The notes under the pieces are model-generated. The model ran no database searches. It saw nothing but the letters and a program-made list of their open reading frames with translations, and was not told the origin of the DNA. Shown here one piece after another: positions 50,099 to 57,705 of a stretch of DNA of 64,000 nucleotides; within the stretch, counting starts at the first letter, position 1, and each line of letters opens with the position of its first letter. The stretch is from positions 248,001 through 312,000 of the forward strand of contig CAZMYW010000027.1 in NCBI GenBank assembly GCA_964570625.1, written 5' to 3'. This DNA comes from JBFLXB01 sp964570625 (lineage in GTDB: Bacteria; Nitrospirota; Nitrospiria; 2-01-FULL-66-17). The translations under genes and the position numbers were made by a program.

Positions 50099-52624
50099 TC
50101 ATCCCGCCGTGGTTGGTACGGCGCGCTGCTGCCTCGCCGTGTGCTGGGCGAACTCGATCCACGTGATCAAGAATCGGCTCAGCGGTTCCTCACACCGAAG
50201 CCCCACATACAAGCCGCCGGCCCTAGACTGTTGCCACACGACGCGCCCCCTGATGGTATACACATCCATGCCGGGGATCAATCGGACCACGCACCGCTCC
50301 GCAACCGGGCCCACCGCGTTGGGGAACCGAATCAACAGTCCGGTCTCGCTCATGTCCTCGGTCAGGCCGCTGATCACGTCGTCGCGCGACACCAACTCGC
50401 AGGGAACCGCAAGGTCGAACCGTGGCGCCAGTCGGCGCACCGAACGGTCCTTCCCGAAGGATCGAACCACCGCCGTCGCCAACCACCCGAGTGAACGCCA
50501 CATTCCGGTGTCAATCAGTTGAACCCGCTCCCAGGTCGACGGGGAACAGTACATGTGTCGGATGATGCTCGCTCGTTTGCCTTCGTCCAGTTCGCCGAAC
50601 TCGATCCCCACGAACGAGCTGCGGTCGGCCACACGGTCGTTGCGAACCACGGTTCCGCGAAGTTCCGTGGTCTCCCCGTCGCCCAGGATGCGCACATCCA
50701 CCTGGCGGGGCAGCAATCGCGGTGGATCGAGAAACAGCCTCACCCCCGATTCGCTCACGTCGAACGTCCGTGCAAGCAGGACCGCGCCGTCCACGCCCAA
50801 TTCACACGGCAGCTCCGCCGCGAGCCGGGTCGCGGTCCGACGCTGCGGACGTTCGCGCGCCACCATCGCCGCGGTGGCGCACAACACGACATTGTACAGG
50901 CTCCACACCATACTCACCGCCAACGCGGGGTTGGACCGCCCCTCCCGAATGAGTTCCGCAACACCCAGCGCGATTCCGACCAACAACAGCGCCGTGATCA
51001 CCGCGTAGGGCGCGCTGGGAATGACGTCCAACCGAGACTTGGGCGATTGAATCCCTTTGGGTGTCACCAAAAACGCCCACGACCGGCGGACGAAAATCGT
51101 GGTAAAGGTTGTGATCGCCAACGGGACCGACATGACCGTCTCGTACAGGTCGGCCCAGAACGGGTTGCGGAACCCTCGCGTGACCACACCCGTCGCCACC
51201 ACCGCCCCGACATAGTGGGCGACATAGAACGTCAGCAGCGAGAGTGTGTCGGCCACCACCACGTATGTCCCGAACAGCAGGTAGGCCAACGGAGCGACCA
51301 GGTAGATCACTCGGGAAGGACCAAGCAGAAAGTAGTAAATCGACGCGAGATAGTCGATTCGCTGCGCCACGCTGAGTCCCGGGAGGAACAACGGATTATC
51401 CCGGGACAGGAACATTTGAATATGGCCTCGCGTCCAACGCTGTCGCTGCCGGATATAACTGGCGCAGCTTTCCGGCGCCAAACCCGCGGCCAACCGCTTA
51501 TTGACGTAAATCGATCGGTACCCCTTGGCGTGCACCAGCAGGGTCGTGTGGATATCTTCCGTGACCGAGGCGGTCACGAACCCGCCAACCTCTTCGAGCG
51601 CCCGCCGACGAAAAATCCCGCCGCTGCCGCAGAAAAATACCGAATTGTGTCCGTCCCGACCGGGCTGCACGACCTGGAAAAATAAGTCCTGCTCGTTGAT
51701 CACGTGATCTTCGAGCCGAAAATTACGTTGGAAGATATCCGGGTTGTAGAAGTGATGCGGTGTCTGCACGAGCGCGACCTTGGAGTCGTCGAAGTGGCCG
51801 ACCGTTTCCATCAAGAAGGTGCGCACCGGCACGTGATCGGTATCGAACAAGAGGACCAGTTCACCGGACGATTGCGGCAGCGTGTAGTTCAGGTTGCCGG
51901 CTTTGCCGTGCTCGCGGGTCGGACGACTCACGTAAATGCAGTTCAACTGCGCGGCCAATGCCCGGACCTCGGCCCGGCCGCCGTCGTCCAAGACATAGAC
52001 GCGTTTTCGCTCGGTCCGGTACTCCATCGCCTGACAGGCCACCAGGGTTCGCCGGAGAATGTCGATCGGCTCGTTGTAAATCGTCACGAACACGTCGACC
52101 GTCGGCAACTGCTCCCGATCAGCGGTTTTGGGCGGACGCTGGATCGGGTTGACGATTTGGAAATAAAAGAACAACACCCCGCCCAGCCCATACAGTTCAG
52201 CGGCCAACACGGTCAGACTCAGCCCGAGACTGAGCGGATCAGCGGTATTGAGCGTGTACAAGCCGCGCCACAACAGGTAACGGGCGGTCAGGATCACGCT
52301 GAGCCCGACCACGAACCACTGGAGTTTGCGGCTACGCGGACGCCGAGTTGCGACCACCACGATGACCGCCAGCAGGACCACCGAAATCACCCCGTCGGTG
52401 CTGCTCGCTGCTCCCGGCCACAGGCTCACAGTCTCGGGCGCAGGACCGCCCTCCGGTGAAGGGGAGGTGGCAACGGGTTCCTGGGTCCGGCCGATCCCGG
52501 AAGCGAAACACAGCGCCGCCAGGATCAGGGTCCCGGCTAAGAGAACCCGACCCAGGCTAGACTCCAGGGACCAACCGAACACGCCGTACGGTCGGTTATG
52601 TTGGATACTCCCCTCGCTCACCAC
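50099..52624 (-). CDS. bcsA: Cellulose synthase catalytic subunit BcsA with two PilZ domains
   Basis: An 841-residue GT2 membrane enzyme polymerising UDP-glucose. After N-terminal helices, catalytic motifs are Asp-Asp-Gly (about 213), DxD in 'LFDTDHVP' (about 260), 'VTEDIHT' and 'QRQRWTRGH' (about 392). A first PilZ domain has RxxxR 'RTATR' (about 594) and 'DVSESG' (about 621); a second one near the C terminus has 'RLAPR' (about 729) and 'DMSETG' (about 756). Cyclic-di-GMP activation is expected. No bcsB, bcsC or bcsZ follows. GTG start; a second GTG is next to it. Confidence 0.9.
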   Translation of the reverse strand: MVSEGSIQHNRPYGVFGWSLESSLGRVLLAGTLILAALCFASGIGRTQEPVATSPSPEGGPAPETVSLWPGAASSTDGVISVVLLAVIVVVATRRPRSRKLQWFVVGLSVILTARYLLWRGLYTLNTADPLSLGLSLTVLAAELYGLGGVLFFYFQIVNPIQRPPKTADREQLPTVDVFVTIYNEPIDILRRTLVACQAMEYRTERKRVYVLDDGGRAEVRALAAQLNCIYVSRPTREHGKAGNLNYTLPQSSGELVLLFDTDHVPVRTFLMETVGHFDDSKVALVQTPHHFYNPDIFQRNFRLEDHVINEQDLFFQVVQPGRDGHNSVFFCGSGGIFRRRALEEVGGFVTASVTEDIHTTLLVHAKGYRSIYVNKRLAAGLAPESCASYIRQRQRWTRGHIQMFLSRDNPLFLPGLSVAQRIDYLASIYYFLLGPSRVIYLVAPLAYLLFGTYVVVADTLSLLTFYVAHYVGAVVATGVVTRGFRNPFWADLYETVMSVPLAITTFTTIFVRRSWAFLVTPKGIQSPKSRLDVIPSAPYAVITALLLVGIALGVAELIREGRSNPALAVSMVWSLYNVVLCATAAMVARERPQRRTATRLAAELPCELGVDGAVLLARTFDVSESGVRLFLDPPRLLPRQVDVRILGDGETTELRGTVVRNDRVADRSSFVGIEFGELDEGKRASIIRHMYCSPSTWERVQLIDTGMWRSLGWLATAVVRSFGKDRSVRRLAPRFDLAVPCELVSRDDVISGLTEDMSETGLLIRFPNAVGPVAERCVVRLIPGMDVYTIRGRVVWQQSRAGGLYVGLRCEEPLSRFLITWIEFAQHTARQQRAVPTTAG

Positions 52625-52898
52625 GGTCCTCGATCGCGTGCCGTTTTACCACACCGTCAGCCGGCAAGTGAACGCCGGTCACGGCTCACGCGTTACGGGA
52701 AAGACCGATAAAGGGCCTGCTTTCCTCCGAAGCAATTCGAATGAATAGCTAAAAACTTTCCGCGATCCTCTTTCACTGACTCGCGGCTATGAGGGTCGGG
52801 GCGCCGATATCGCGAGTGTCCGAGGGGTTCCTCGGGCCTTGGGGGCAGGGTCGTTCAGAATTGAACAGGATCGGAAGCCGGCCGACCGGCTGCGTCCG

Positions 52899-53516
52899 TC
52901 AGACGCCTTCTCCGCGGCATGGCGGGCAGCATCTAGCTCCCCCGACCGCCGCAACCAAACGGGTTTCCATCGTCCATTCCCCGCAACGCTCACATGCAGC
53001 GGAAGCAAAGATCCGGGCTGTGGGTGGAGGAGGGACATCGATGGGAGACACGGAAAACAAATCCCGTTCAGGAAGATCGAGGACGCGATGGGAGAGACTG
53101 GTCATTTCACGGCCAAACCGCTGCTGTTCCGAGGGAGACGCGTCGCCTCCCAACACACGGTTCATCAACGCGGTGAAGGCCACGCCTTCTCCGCGGTCGA
53201 AGGATTCCCAGAAGTGGCAGTAGACTCGAACCGCTCGACCGGTTCGACGATCCACAAACGTATACGCGGCCTTTCCGTACGGGCGATAGACGAGGTTCCC
53301 TTTGCCGAATGTGCAGCCCGTCACGGCCTGCACCGCGTCCACGGAACAGGAATCATTTTCTACGATCGCCACCAGTTCCTCGTCGCGCGGGCGCTCGCAG
53401 GACAGTTCGCGCATCGCCGCCTTGGCGACGCGGTACCCCATGGCGATATCCAGACAGAGGTGACCGTGAAACGCCACCACCGCGTTGAACTCCGGATCGG
53501 TCGATCGGTCGCTCAC
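52899..53516 (-). CDS. FmdE-family zinc protein
   Basis: A 205-residue protein. N-terminal domain 'FHGHLCLDIAMGYRVAKAA' holds His-x-His-x-Cys, later 'DSCSVDAVQAVTGCTFGKGN' and 'YGKAAYTF', and a C-terminal zinc finger 'CERCGEWTM...CCPPCRG'. This is the FmdE/Tra family first named from formylmethanofuran dehydrogenase operons, found widely in non-methanogens with unknown role, possibly metal or molybdopterin handling. The GTG start overlaps the stop of the upstream CxxC protein by 4 bp. Confidence 0.85.
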   Translation of the reverse strand: MSDRSTDPEFNAVVAFHGHLCLDIAMGYRVAKAAMRELSCERPRDEELVAIVENDSCSVDAVQAVTGCTFGKGNLVYRPYGKAAYTFVDRRTGRAVRVYCHFWESFDRGEGVAFTALMNRVLGGDASPSEQQRFGREMTSLSHRVLDLPERDLFSVSPIDVPPPPTARIFASAACERCGEWTMETRLVAAVGGARCCPPCRGEGV

Positions 53517-53875
53517 AGGCCGCTCGAACTGGCCAGCGCGCGGGTGACGCACTCGATGATCCGGAACGGCTGCGCGGCTCGGCACTGCCGACAGGAGAGT
53601 TCCGAAAAATCGCGCTGCACATCGACCGCGCGCACGTATACGGATGCCAAGTGATCCGCCGCACACGTCGCGAGGGGTTCCGCCACTAAGACCTCCGGAG
53701 GATCGGCGGGGCCAGACTCCGTCGAATCCCAACTCGCCAGGCGAACGGCGTGCCGAATCCGGCACGCCCGACACGCGACGACCATTCCGGACTGATTCAA
53801 CCGCTTGACCGCCAGGTCATTGCGGTGCATCGCGAAACACTGTTGCAAAAACGCGGAACTGAGAAACGTCGTCAT
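53513..53875 (-). CDS. Cysteine-rich hypothetical protein, two CxxC pairs
   Basis: A 120-residue soluble protein with 'VACRACRIRHAVRLASWD' and 'LSCRQCRAAQPFRIIECV', two CxxC pairs spaced about 60 residues apart, which together could form one zinc or iron site. No family recognised. It sits between the NifA-like activator (6 bp) and the FmdE gene (4-bp overlap), so it belongs to their transcript. Confidence 0.65.
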   Translation of the reverse strand: MTTFLSSAFLQQCFAMHRNDLAVKRLNQSGMVVACRACRIRHAVRLASWDSTESGPADPPEVLVAEPLATCAADHLASVYVRAVDVQRDFSELSCRQCRAAQPFRIIECVTRALASSSGL

Positions 53876-53881
53876 GGCGCC

Positions 53882-55411
53882 TTAGACCGACGACAGTCCG
53901 TACTTTCTGAGTCGATACCCCAATTGCCGGGGCGTGATCCCCAGCAACTTGGCGGCTCTAGCCTGCACGCTATGCGCCTCTTCCATCGCCTTGAGGATCT
54001 GCTGCCGTTCCAGTTCTTCCACCGTCGAGGTCAACGACGTGTCTGATTCCGGGACAACGGAAAACGAGCGCGAACGCTCCCCGACCACCCCAATGACATC
54101 TTGAAGCGTGATTTGCGGTTGCCGGCCCATGATCACCATCCGCTCCAGCGTGTTCTCCAATTCACGGACGTTGCCCGGCCATTGGTGTTCCACGAGGCGA
54201 GCCAGCGCGTCCGGCATGATGGTGGTTGGTCTCTGATGCTCCAGGCGAAGCCGCTTCAGAAAATGATCGACCAGCAACGGGATATCCTCCTTGCGTTCAC
54301 GCAGCGGCGGCACCCGAATCGGAACCACCTTGAGCCGGTAGTACAGGTCCTCGCGGAACAGGCCCTCGGCCACGGCCCGTTCAAGGTCCCGATTCGTGGC
54401 GGCGATCAAACGAACCTGGACGGTAATGGGCCGAGTCCCCCCGACCCGCTCGAACGTCCGCTCCTGCAACACACGGAGTAATTTGGATTGCATCCCCAAC
54501 GGCAGTTCACCGATCTCATCCAAAAACAGGGTGCCGCCGTCAGCCAACTCGAACCGCCCCTTGCGGAGCGCAGTGGCGCCGGTAAACGCCCCCTTCTCGT
54601 GCCCGAACAGTTCACTCTCGATGAGGTTCTCGGGCAATGCCGCGCAGTTGAGCGTGATGAACGGTCCCTCGGCCTGCGGACTGTTGTAGTGCACCGCGCG
54701 TGCGATCAGTTCCTTCCCCGTCCCGCTCTCCCCCAGCAACAACACCGTGGCGCGGCTTCCACCGACCTTCTCGATGGATTCGAACACTTCGACCATCGCC
54801 CCGCTCCGCCCCACGATCGGCGACGCACGATATTTGGCCTGTAACTGGTGTTGGAGAGACAAGTTCATCGCCTCAAGCTTGCGGCGCTCTTCATCCACCA
54901 ACCGCTGCAGCTTAACGGCCTGCCCGATCAGCGACGCCACCACCGCGAGGACCCGCACATCCTCGTCGAGACTGACGGCCGGGTCAGGAGCCGGCCGATC
55001 GACGCTGAGCACCCCGAGGGTTTCGCCCTGCGCTTGAACCGGCACCGCGACCAGTGCGAGTCTGGACAGATCCGCCCGCGACTGCGTGCGGTTGAGGAAC
55101 AACGGCTCTTTCCCCAAATCAGGCACGATCATGGGTTCGCCGTTCGTGAACACGGCACCCGTCACCCCCTCGGCGGTCTTGAATCGTCCGCGCGCCATTT
55201 CCTCCTCCGTGAGTCCGTACGCCGCGGTGATCACCAGGTCGTCGGTCCCCGGGTCATGCAGGGCGAGAGTGCCTCGCGTCGTGCCGAGCACCGTGCCGAG
55301 AATGCGGAGGACCTCGTGGCTCGTCTCTCGGATATCGAGTGACGTGGCGAGGCCTCGCGCCACCTCGTACAGGCACGTGAGTTCCTGGACTTTACGTTCG
55401 AGCGGGGTCAT
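53882..55411 (-). CDS. NifA-like sigma-54-dependent transcriptional activator
   Basis: A 509-residue enhancer-binding protein: GAF domain (about 15-165), AAA+ domain (about 200-435) with Walker A 'GESGTGKE', sigma-54 contact loop GAFTGA in 'GHEKGAFTGATALRKG', Walker B 'LFLDEIGEL' and arginine-finger region, then a Fis-type helix-turn-helix ending 'LLGITPRQLGYRLRKYG'. This arrangement is that of NifA, and the gene follows glnA by 114 bp, consistent with nitrogen control. No nif genes are in the window, so regulation of nitrogen fixation is not shown; relatives also control other nitrogen uptake genes. Confidence 0.88.
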   Translation of the reverse strand: MTPLERKVQELTCLYEVARGLATSLDIRETSHEVLRILGTVLGTTRGTLALHDPGTDDLVITAAYGLTEEEMARGRFKTAEGVTGAVFTNGEPMIVPDLGKEPLFLNRTQSRADLSRLALVAVPVQAQGETLGVLSVDRPAPDPAVSLDEDVRVLAVVASLIGQAVKLQRLVDEERRKLEAMNLSLQHQLQAKYRASPIVGRSGAMVEVFESIEKVGGSRATVLLLGESGTGKELIARAVHYNSPQAEGPFITLNCAALPENLIESELFGHEKGAFTGATALRKGRFELADGGTLFLDEIGELPLGMQSKLLRVLQERTFERVGGTRPITVQVRLIAATNRDLERAVAEGLFREDLYYRLKVVPIRVPPLRERKEDIPLLVDHFLKRLRLEHQRPTTIMPDALARLVEHQWPGNVRELENTLERMVIMGRQPQITLQDVIGVVGERSRSFSVVPESDTSLTSTVEELERQQILKAMEEAHSVQARAAKLLGITPRQLGYRLRKYGLSSV

Positions 55412-55440
55412 CGGAGACGTACGCGGTCGTCCTCAGGCGC

Positions 55441-55517
55441 GTCGGGGCGTTCATGTGGACGCCCCGACGGGTTGGATCATCGCTACGGCACCCGGGACGC
55501 ACCACCGTGCGTCCGGG
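55441..55517 (-). other. Two GC-rich hairpins between glnA and the NifA-like gene
   Basis: Hairpin A: GTCGGGGCGT (55441-55450) with ACGCCCCGAC (55459-55468), a perfect 10-bp stem. Hairpin B: CCCGG and ACGCAC (55491-55502) with GTGCGT and CCGGG (55507-55517), one bulged G. Neither is followed by a T tract, so they may reduce but not stop read-through, or protect the glnA message. Confidence 0.7.
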
Positions 55518-55525
55518 CCGCGTCA

Positions 55526-56935
55526 CTAAATGTCAAAGTAGAGGAAAAACTCATACGGGTGCGGACGCAACCGCATTGGATCGATTTCTTTCTCGCGCTT
55601 GTAGGTGATCCAGGTCTGGAGCGCGTCCTTGGTGAACACGTCGTTCTTGGTCAAAAACGCGTGGTCGGCCTCAAGATTCTCCAGCGCCTCGTCCAGGCTG
55701 CCCGGCATCGTCTTGACCCTCGCCAATTCTTTGCTTTCCATCTCATAGAGGTCTTTTTCAATCGGCAGTCCCGGATCAATCTTGTTCTCGATCCCGTCGA
55801 GGCCCGCCATCAACATCGCCGCGAACGACAGGTACGGATTACACGATGGATCGGGGAAGCGCACTTCGATCCGCTTGGCCTTGGGGCTCGGCGAGTACAT
55901 CGGAATGCGGATCGAAGCTGAACGGTTGCGGCTAGAATACGCGAGGTTCACCGGCGCTTCGAATCCCGGCGTGAGCCGCTTGTACGAATTGGTCGTCGGG
56001 TTGGTCAACGCCGCCAGCGCGCCCGCGTGTTTGAGGATCCCGCCGATGTAGTACAGGCAGAGTTGCGAGACGCCCGCGTATTCCTTACCGGCGAAGAGCG
56101 GCTTGCCCTCCTTCCAGATCGACTGGTGGGTGTGCATACCGGAGCCGTTATCGCCGAAGATTGGTTTGGGCATGAACGTCGCCGTCTTGTTGTGGCGTTT
56201 GGCGACGTTCTTGACGATGTACTTGAACATCATCATCTTGTCGCCCATGTTCACCAACGAATCGAATCGGATGTCGATCTCAGCCTGGCCCGCCGTAGCC
56301 ACTTCATGGTGCTGACGTTCGACCGAGATCCCCACCTTCTGCATTTCCAGCACCATTTCGGTGCGGATATCCTCCTGGGAATCGACCGGGGAGACAGGAA
56401 AGTATCCTTCCTTATGCCGCGGTTTGTACCCGCGGTTGGCGCCCTCCGCCCCCGAATTCCAGATTCCTTCCTCCGAATCGAGGAAGTAGTAGCCGCTGTG
56501 GCTCGTCTGATCGAAGCGGGCGGTATCCAAGATGAAGAACTCGTATTCCGGTCCGAAGAACGCGGTGTCGCCGATCTTGGTCGATTTGAGGTATTGCTCG
56601 GCCTTCTGGGCAATGAATCGCGGGTCCCGATCGTAAGATTCGCGGGTAATCGGGTCAACGATGTTACAGATCAGGCTGAGCGTCGGGGTTTTCATGAACG
56701 GGTCCATCACCGCAGTCTTGGGATCGGGCATCACCAGCATGTCGCTGGCGTTGATCGCCTTCCACCCCCGGATCGACGACCCGTCGAACCCCAATCCATC
56801 CTTAAAAATACCTTCCGAAAGCTCCTCAACCGGAATCGAAAAATGCTGCCACACCCCGGGGAAGTCGACAAACTTCATATCGACCATCATCGCCTTGCTC
56901 TTCTTCGCCAGCTCCAACACTTCCTTCGCCGTCAT
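55526..56935 (-). CDS. glnA: Glutamine synthetase type I
   Basis: Assimilates ammonium into glutamine. The 469-residue protein has 'MVDMKFVDFPGVWQHFSIP', 'GLGFDGSSIRGWKAI', 'GPEYEFFILD', 'KPIFGDNGSGMHTHQSIWK', 'NPTTNSYKRLTPGFEAPVN', and the putative adenylylation site Tyr in 'EKDLYEMES', as in GSI-beta enzymes. ATG 56935 has GGAGAGGG ahead. Expression probably depends on the promoter at 57090-57119 and a terminator in the leader. Confidence 0.96.
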   Translation of the reverse strand: MTAKEVLELAKKSKAMMVDMKFVDFPGVWQHFSIPVEELSEGIFKDGLGFDGSSIRGWKAINASDMLVMPDPKTAVMDPFMKTPTLSLICNIVDPITRESYDRDPRFIAQKAEQYLKSTKIGDTAFFGPEYEFFILDTARFDQTSHSGYYFLDSEEGIWNSGAEGANRGYKPRHKEGYFPVSPVDSQEDIRTEMVLEMQKVGISVERQHHEVATAGQAEIDIRFDSLVNMGDKMMMFKYIVKNVAKRHNKTATFMPKPIFGDNGSGMHTHQSIWKEGKPLFAGKEYAGVSQLCLYYIGGILKHAGALAALTNPTTNSYKRLTPGFEAPVNLAYSSRNRSASIRIPMYSPSPKAKRIEVRFPDPSCNPYLSFAAMLMAGLDGIENKIDPGLPIEKDLYEMESKELARVKTMPGSLDEALENLEADHAFLTKNDVFTKDALQTWITYKREKEIDPMRLRPHPYEFFLYFDI

Positions 56936-56995
56936 CTCCCTCTCCTTTCGGTCCGCACCGTGCCTTCCATTGCTCTCCGACTCCGATCCACCGAC

Positions 56996-57044
56996 AAAAA
57001 TAAAAAGACGTCCCAGGCGCACACCAGCGCCTGAAGGACGTCTT
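56996..57044 (-). terminator. Intrinsic terminator in the glnA leader (attenuator)
   Basis: On the minus strand AAGACGTCC (57044-57036), inner CAGGCGC/GCGCCTG stem with a 6-nt loop, GGACGTCTT (57013-57005) and the T-rich tract TTTTTATTTTT (57006-56996). It lies between the glnA promoter and start codon, with no gene before it, so it should act as an attenuator. A competing hairpin GGAC-AAAGAC-GTCC just upstream shares the first arm. Confidence 0.85.
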
Positions 57045-57089
57045 TGTCCTCCGGGTGCCCAGCCCGTGTCAGGGCCAGCAATTGAGCCG

Positions 57090-57119
57090 CTTATAGCACG
57101 CGCCGAACATGAGTGTCAA
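57090..57119 (-). promoter_or_regulatory. glnA: Sigma-70 promoter of glnA
   Basis: On the minus strand TTGACA (57119-57114), 18-bp spacer, TATAAG (57095-57090). Transcription near 57083 gives a leader of about 150 nt including the attenuator. I see no TGGCAC-N5-TTGC sigma-54 box in the spacer. The 304-bp gap to the divergent gene at 57240 is otherwise without features apart from that gene's own promoter. Confidence 0.8.
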
Positions 57120-57169
57120 GCGACCCGCGTATCCGCTGAACGATCGTTCGCCATCGCGTCTATTGCAGG

Positions 57170-57199
57170 TTGACTCTGCAAGCGCCCATGCCGTAAAAA
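57170..57199 (+). promoter_or_regulatory. Possible promoter of the TonB-like lipoprotein gene
   Basis: TTGACT (57170-57175), 18-bp spacer, TAAAAA (57194-57199), 40 bp before ATG 57240. The -10 box is poor. Confidence 0.35.
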
Positions 57200-57239
57200 A
57201 AACTCGACTCTGGTCGGACATCGGGTGGGTTTCGACAAA

Positions 57240-57668
57240 ATGCCGCAAGCGCCTTCCAGATCGCGCAGAACGTTCGGCGCGATCACTGTGCTCGTTATCA
57301 CCGCCGCAGGGTGTGCGGGGACCCCGGAAGCGCGGCACGTCACGATTCCACCGGAACGAGTGGACCGCCTTATCCAATCGCTCTCAACACCGGTCGATCA
57401 GCCGCCCATGCTAAAAGATCCGGTCGCACATCCGTATTATCCCAAGGAGGTCATCCCGGACAAACGACCCGGGATGGTGCTGCTCAAGATCGACGTCGAC
57501 GCGAAGGGACACGTCACCGCGGTGGAAGTGATCGAGTCCACTGCATTGATCTTCGAATCGCAAGCGCGACAAGCCGCCCGGCAGTGGTCCTTCGAACCCG
57601 CACGACGGGACGGCGTCAACGTTCCTGCGACCATTGTCGTGCCGGTGGAGTTCAGCGAGAGAAAGTAG
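57240..57668 (+). CDS. TonB C-terminal-domain lipoprotein
   Basis: A 142-residue protein: signal peptide ending in AAGC (about residue 25), short linker, and a TonB C-terminal domain (about 60-140) with 'PKEVIPDKRPGMVLLKIDVDAKGHV' split in the family way and 'ARQWSFEPARRDG'. It has no N-terminal transmembrane anchor and Pro-rich spacer of true TonB and is rather a lipid-anchored domain, as found in many multi-domain energy transducers. Function unknown. ATG 57240 preferred over GTG 57225. Confidence 0.78.
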   Translation: MPQAPSRSRRTFGAITVLVITAAGCAGTPEARHVTIPPERVDRLIQSLSTPVDQPPMLKDPVAHPYYPKEVIPDKRPGMVLLKIDVDAKGHVTAVEVIESTALIFESQARQAARQWSFEPARRDGVNVPATIVVPVEFSERK

Positions 57669-57705
57669 GCGGAGATTAGGACCGTCTCAGGCGTCGTGTT
57701 TCTTT

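Noticed and set aside
52625..52898. Possible cyclic-di-GMP riboswitch before bcsA
   Set aside because: The GEMM core motifs are not present; only a small GCCGGC hairpin is seen.
56996..57044. Firm ANTAR-target assignment for the glnA leader
   Set aside because: Only one hexaloop hairpin fits; the second required one with A1 and G4 loop was not found.
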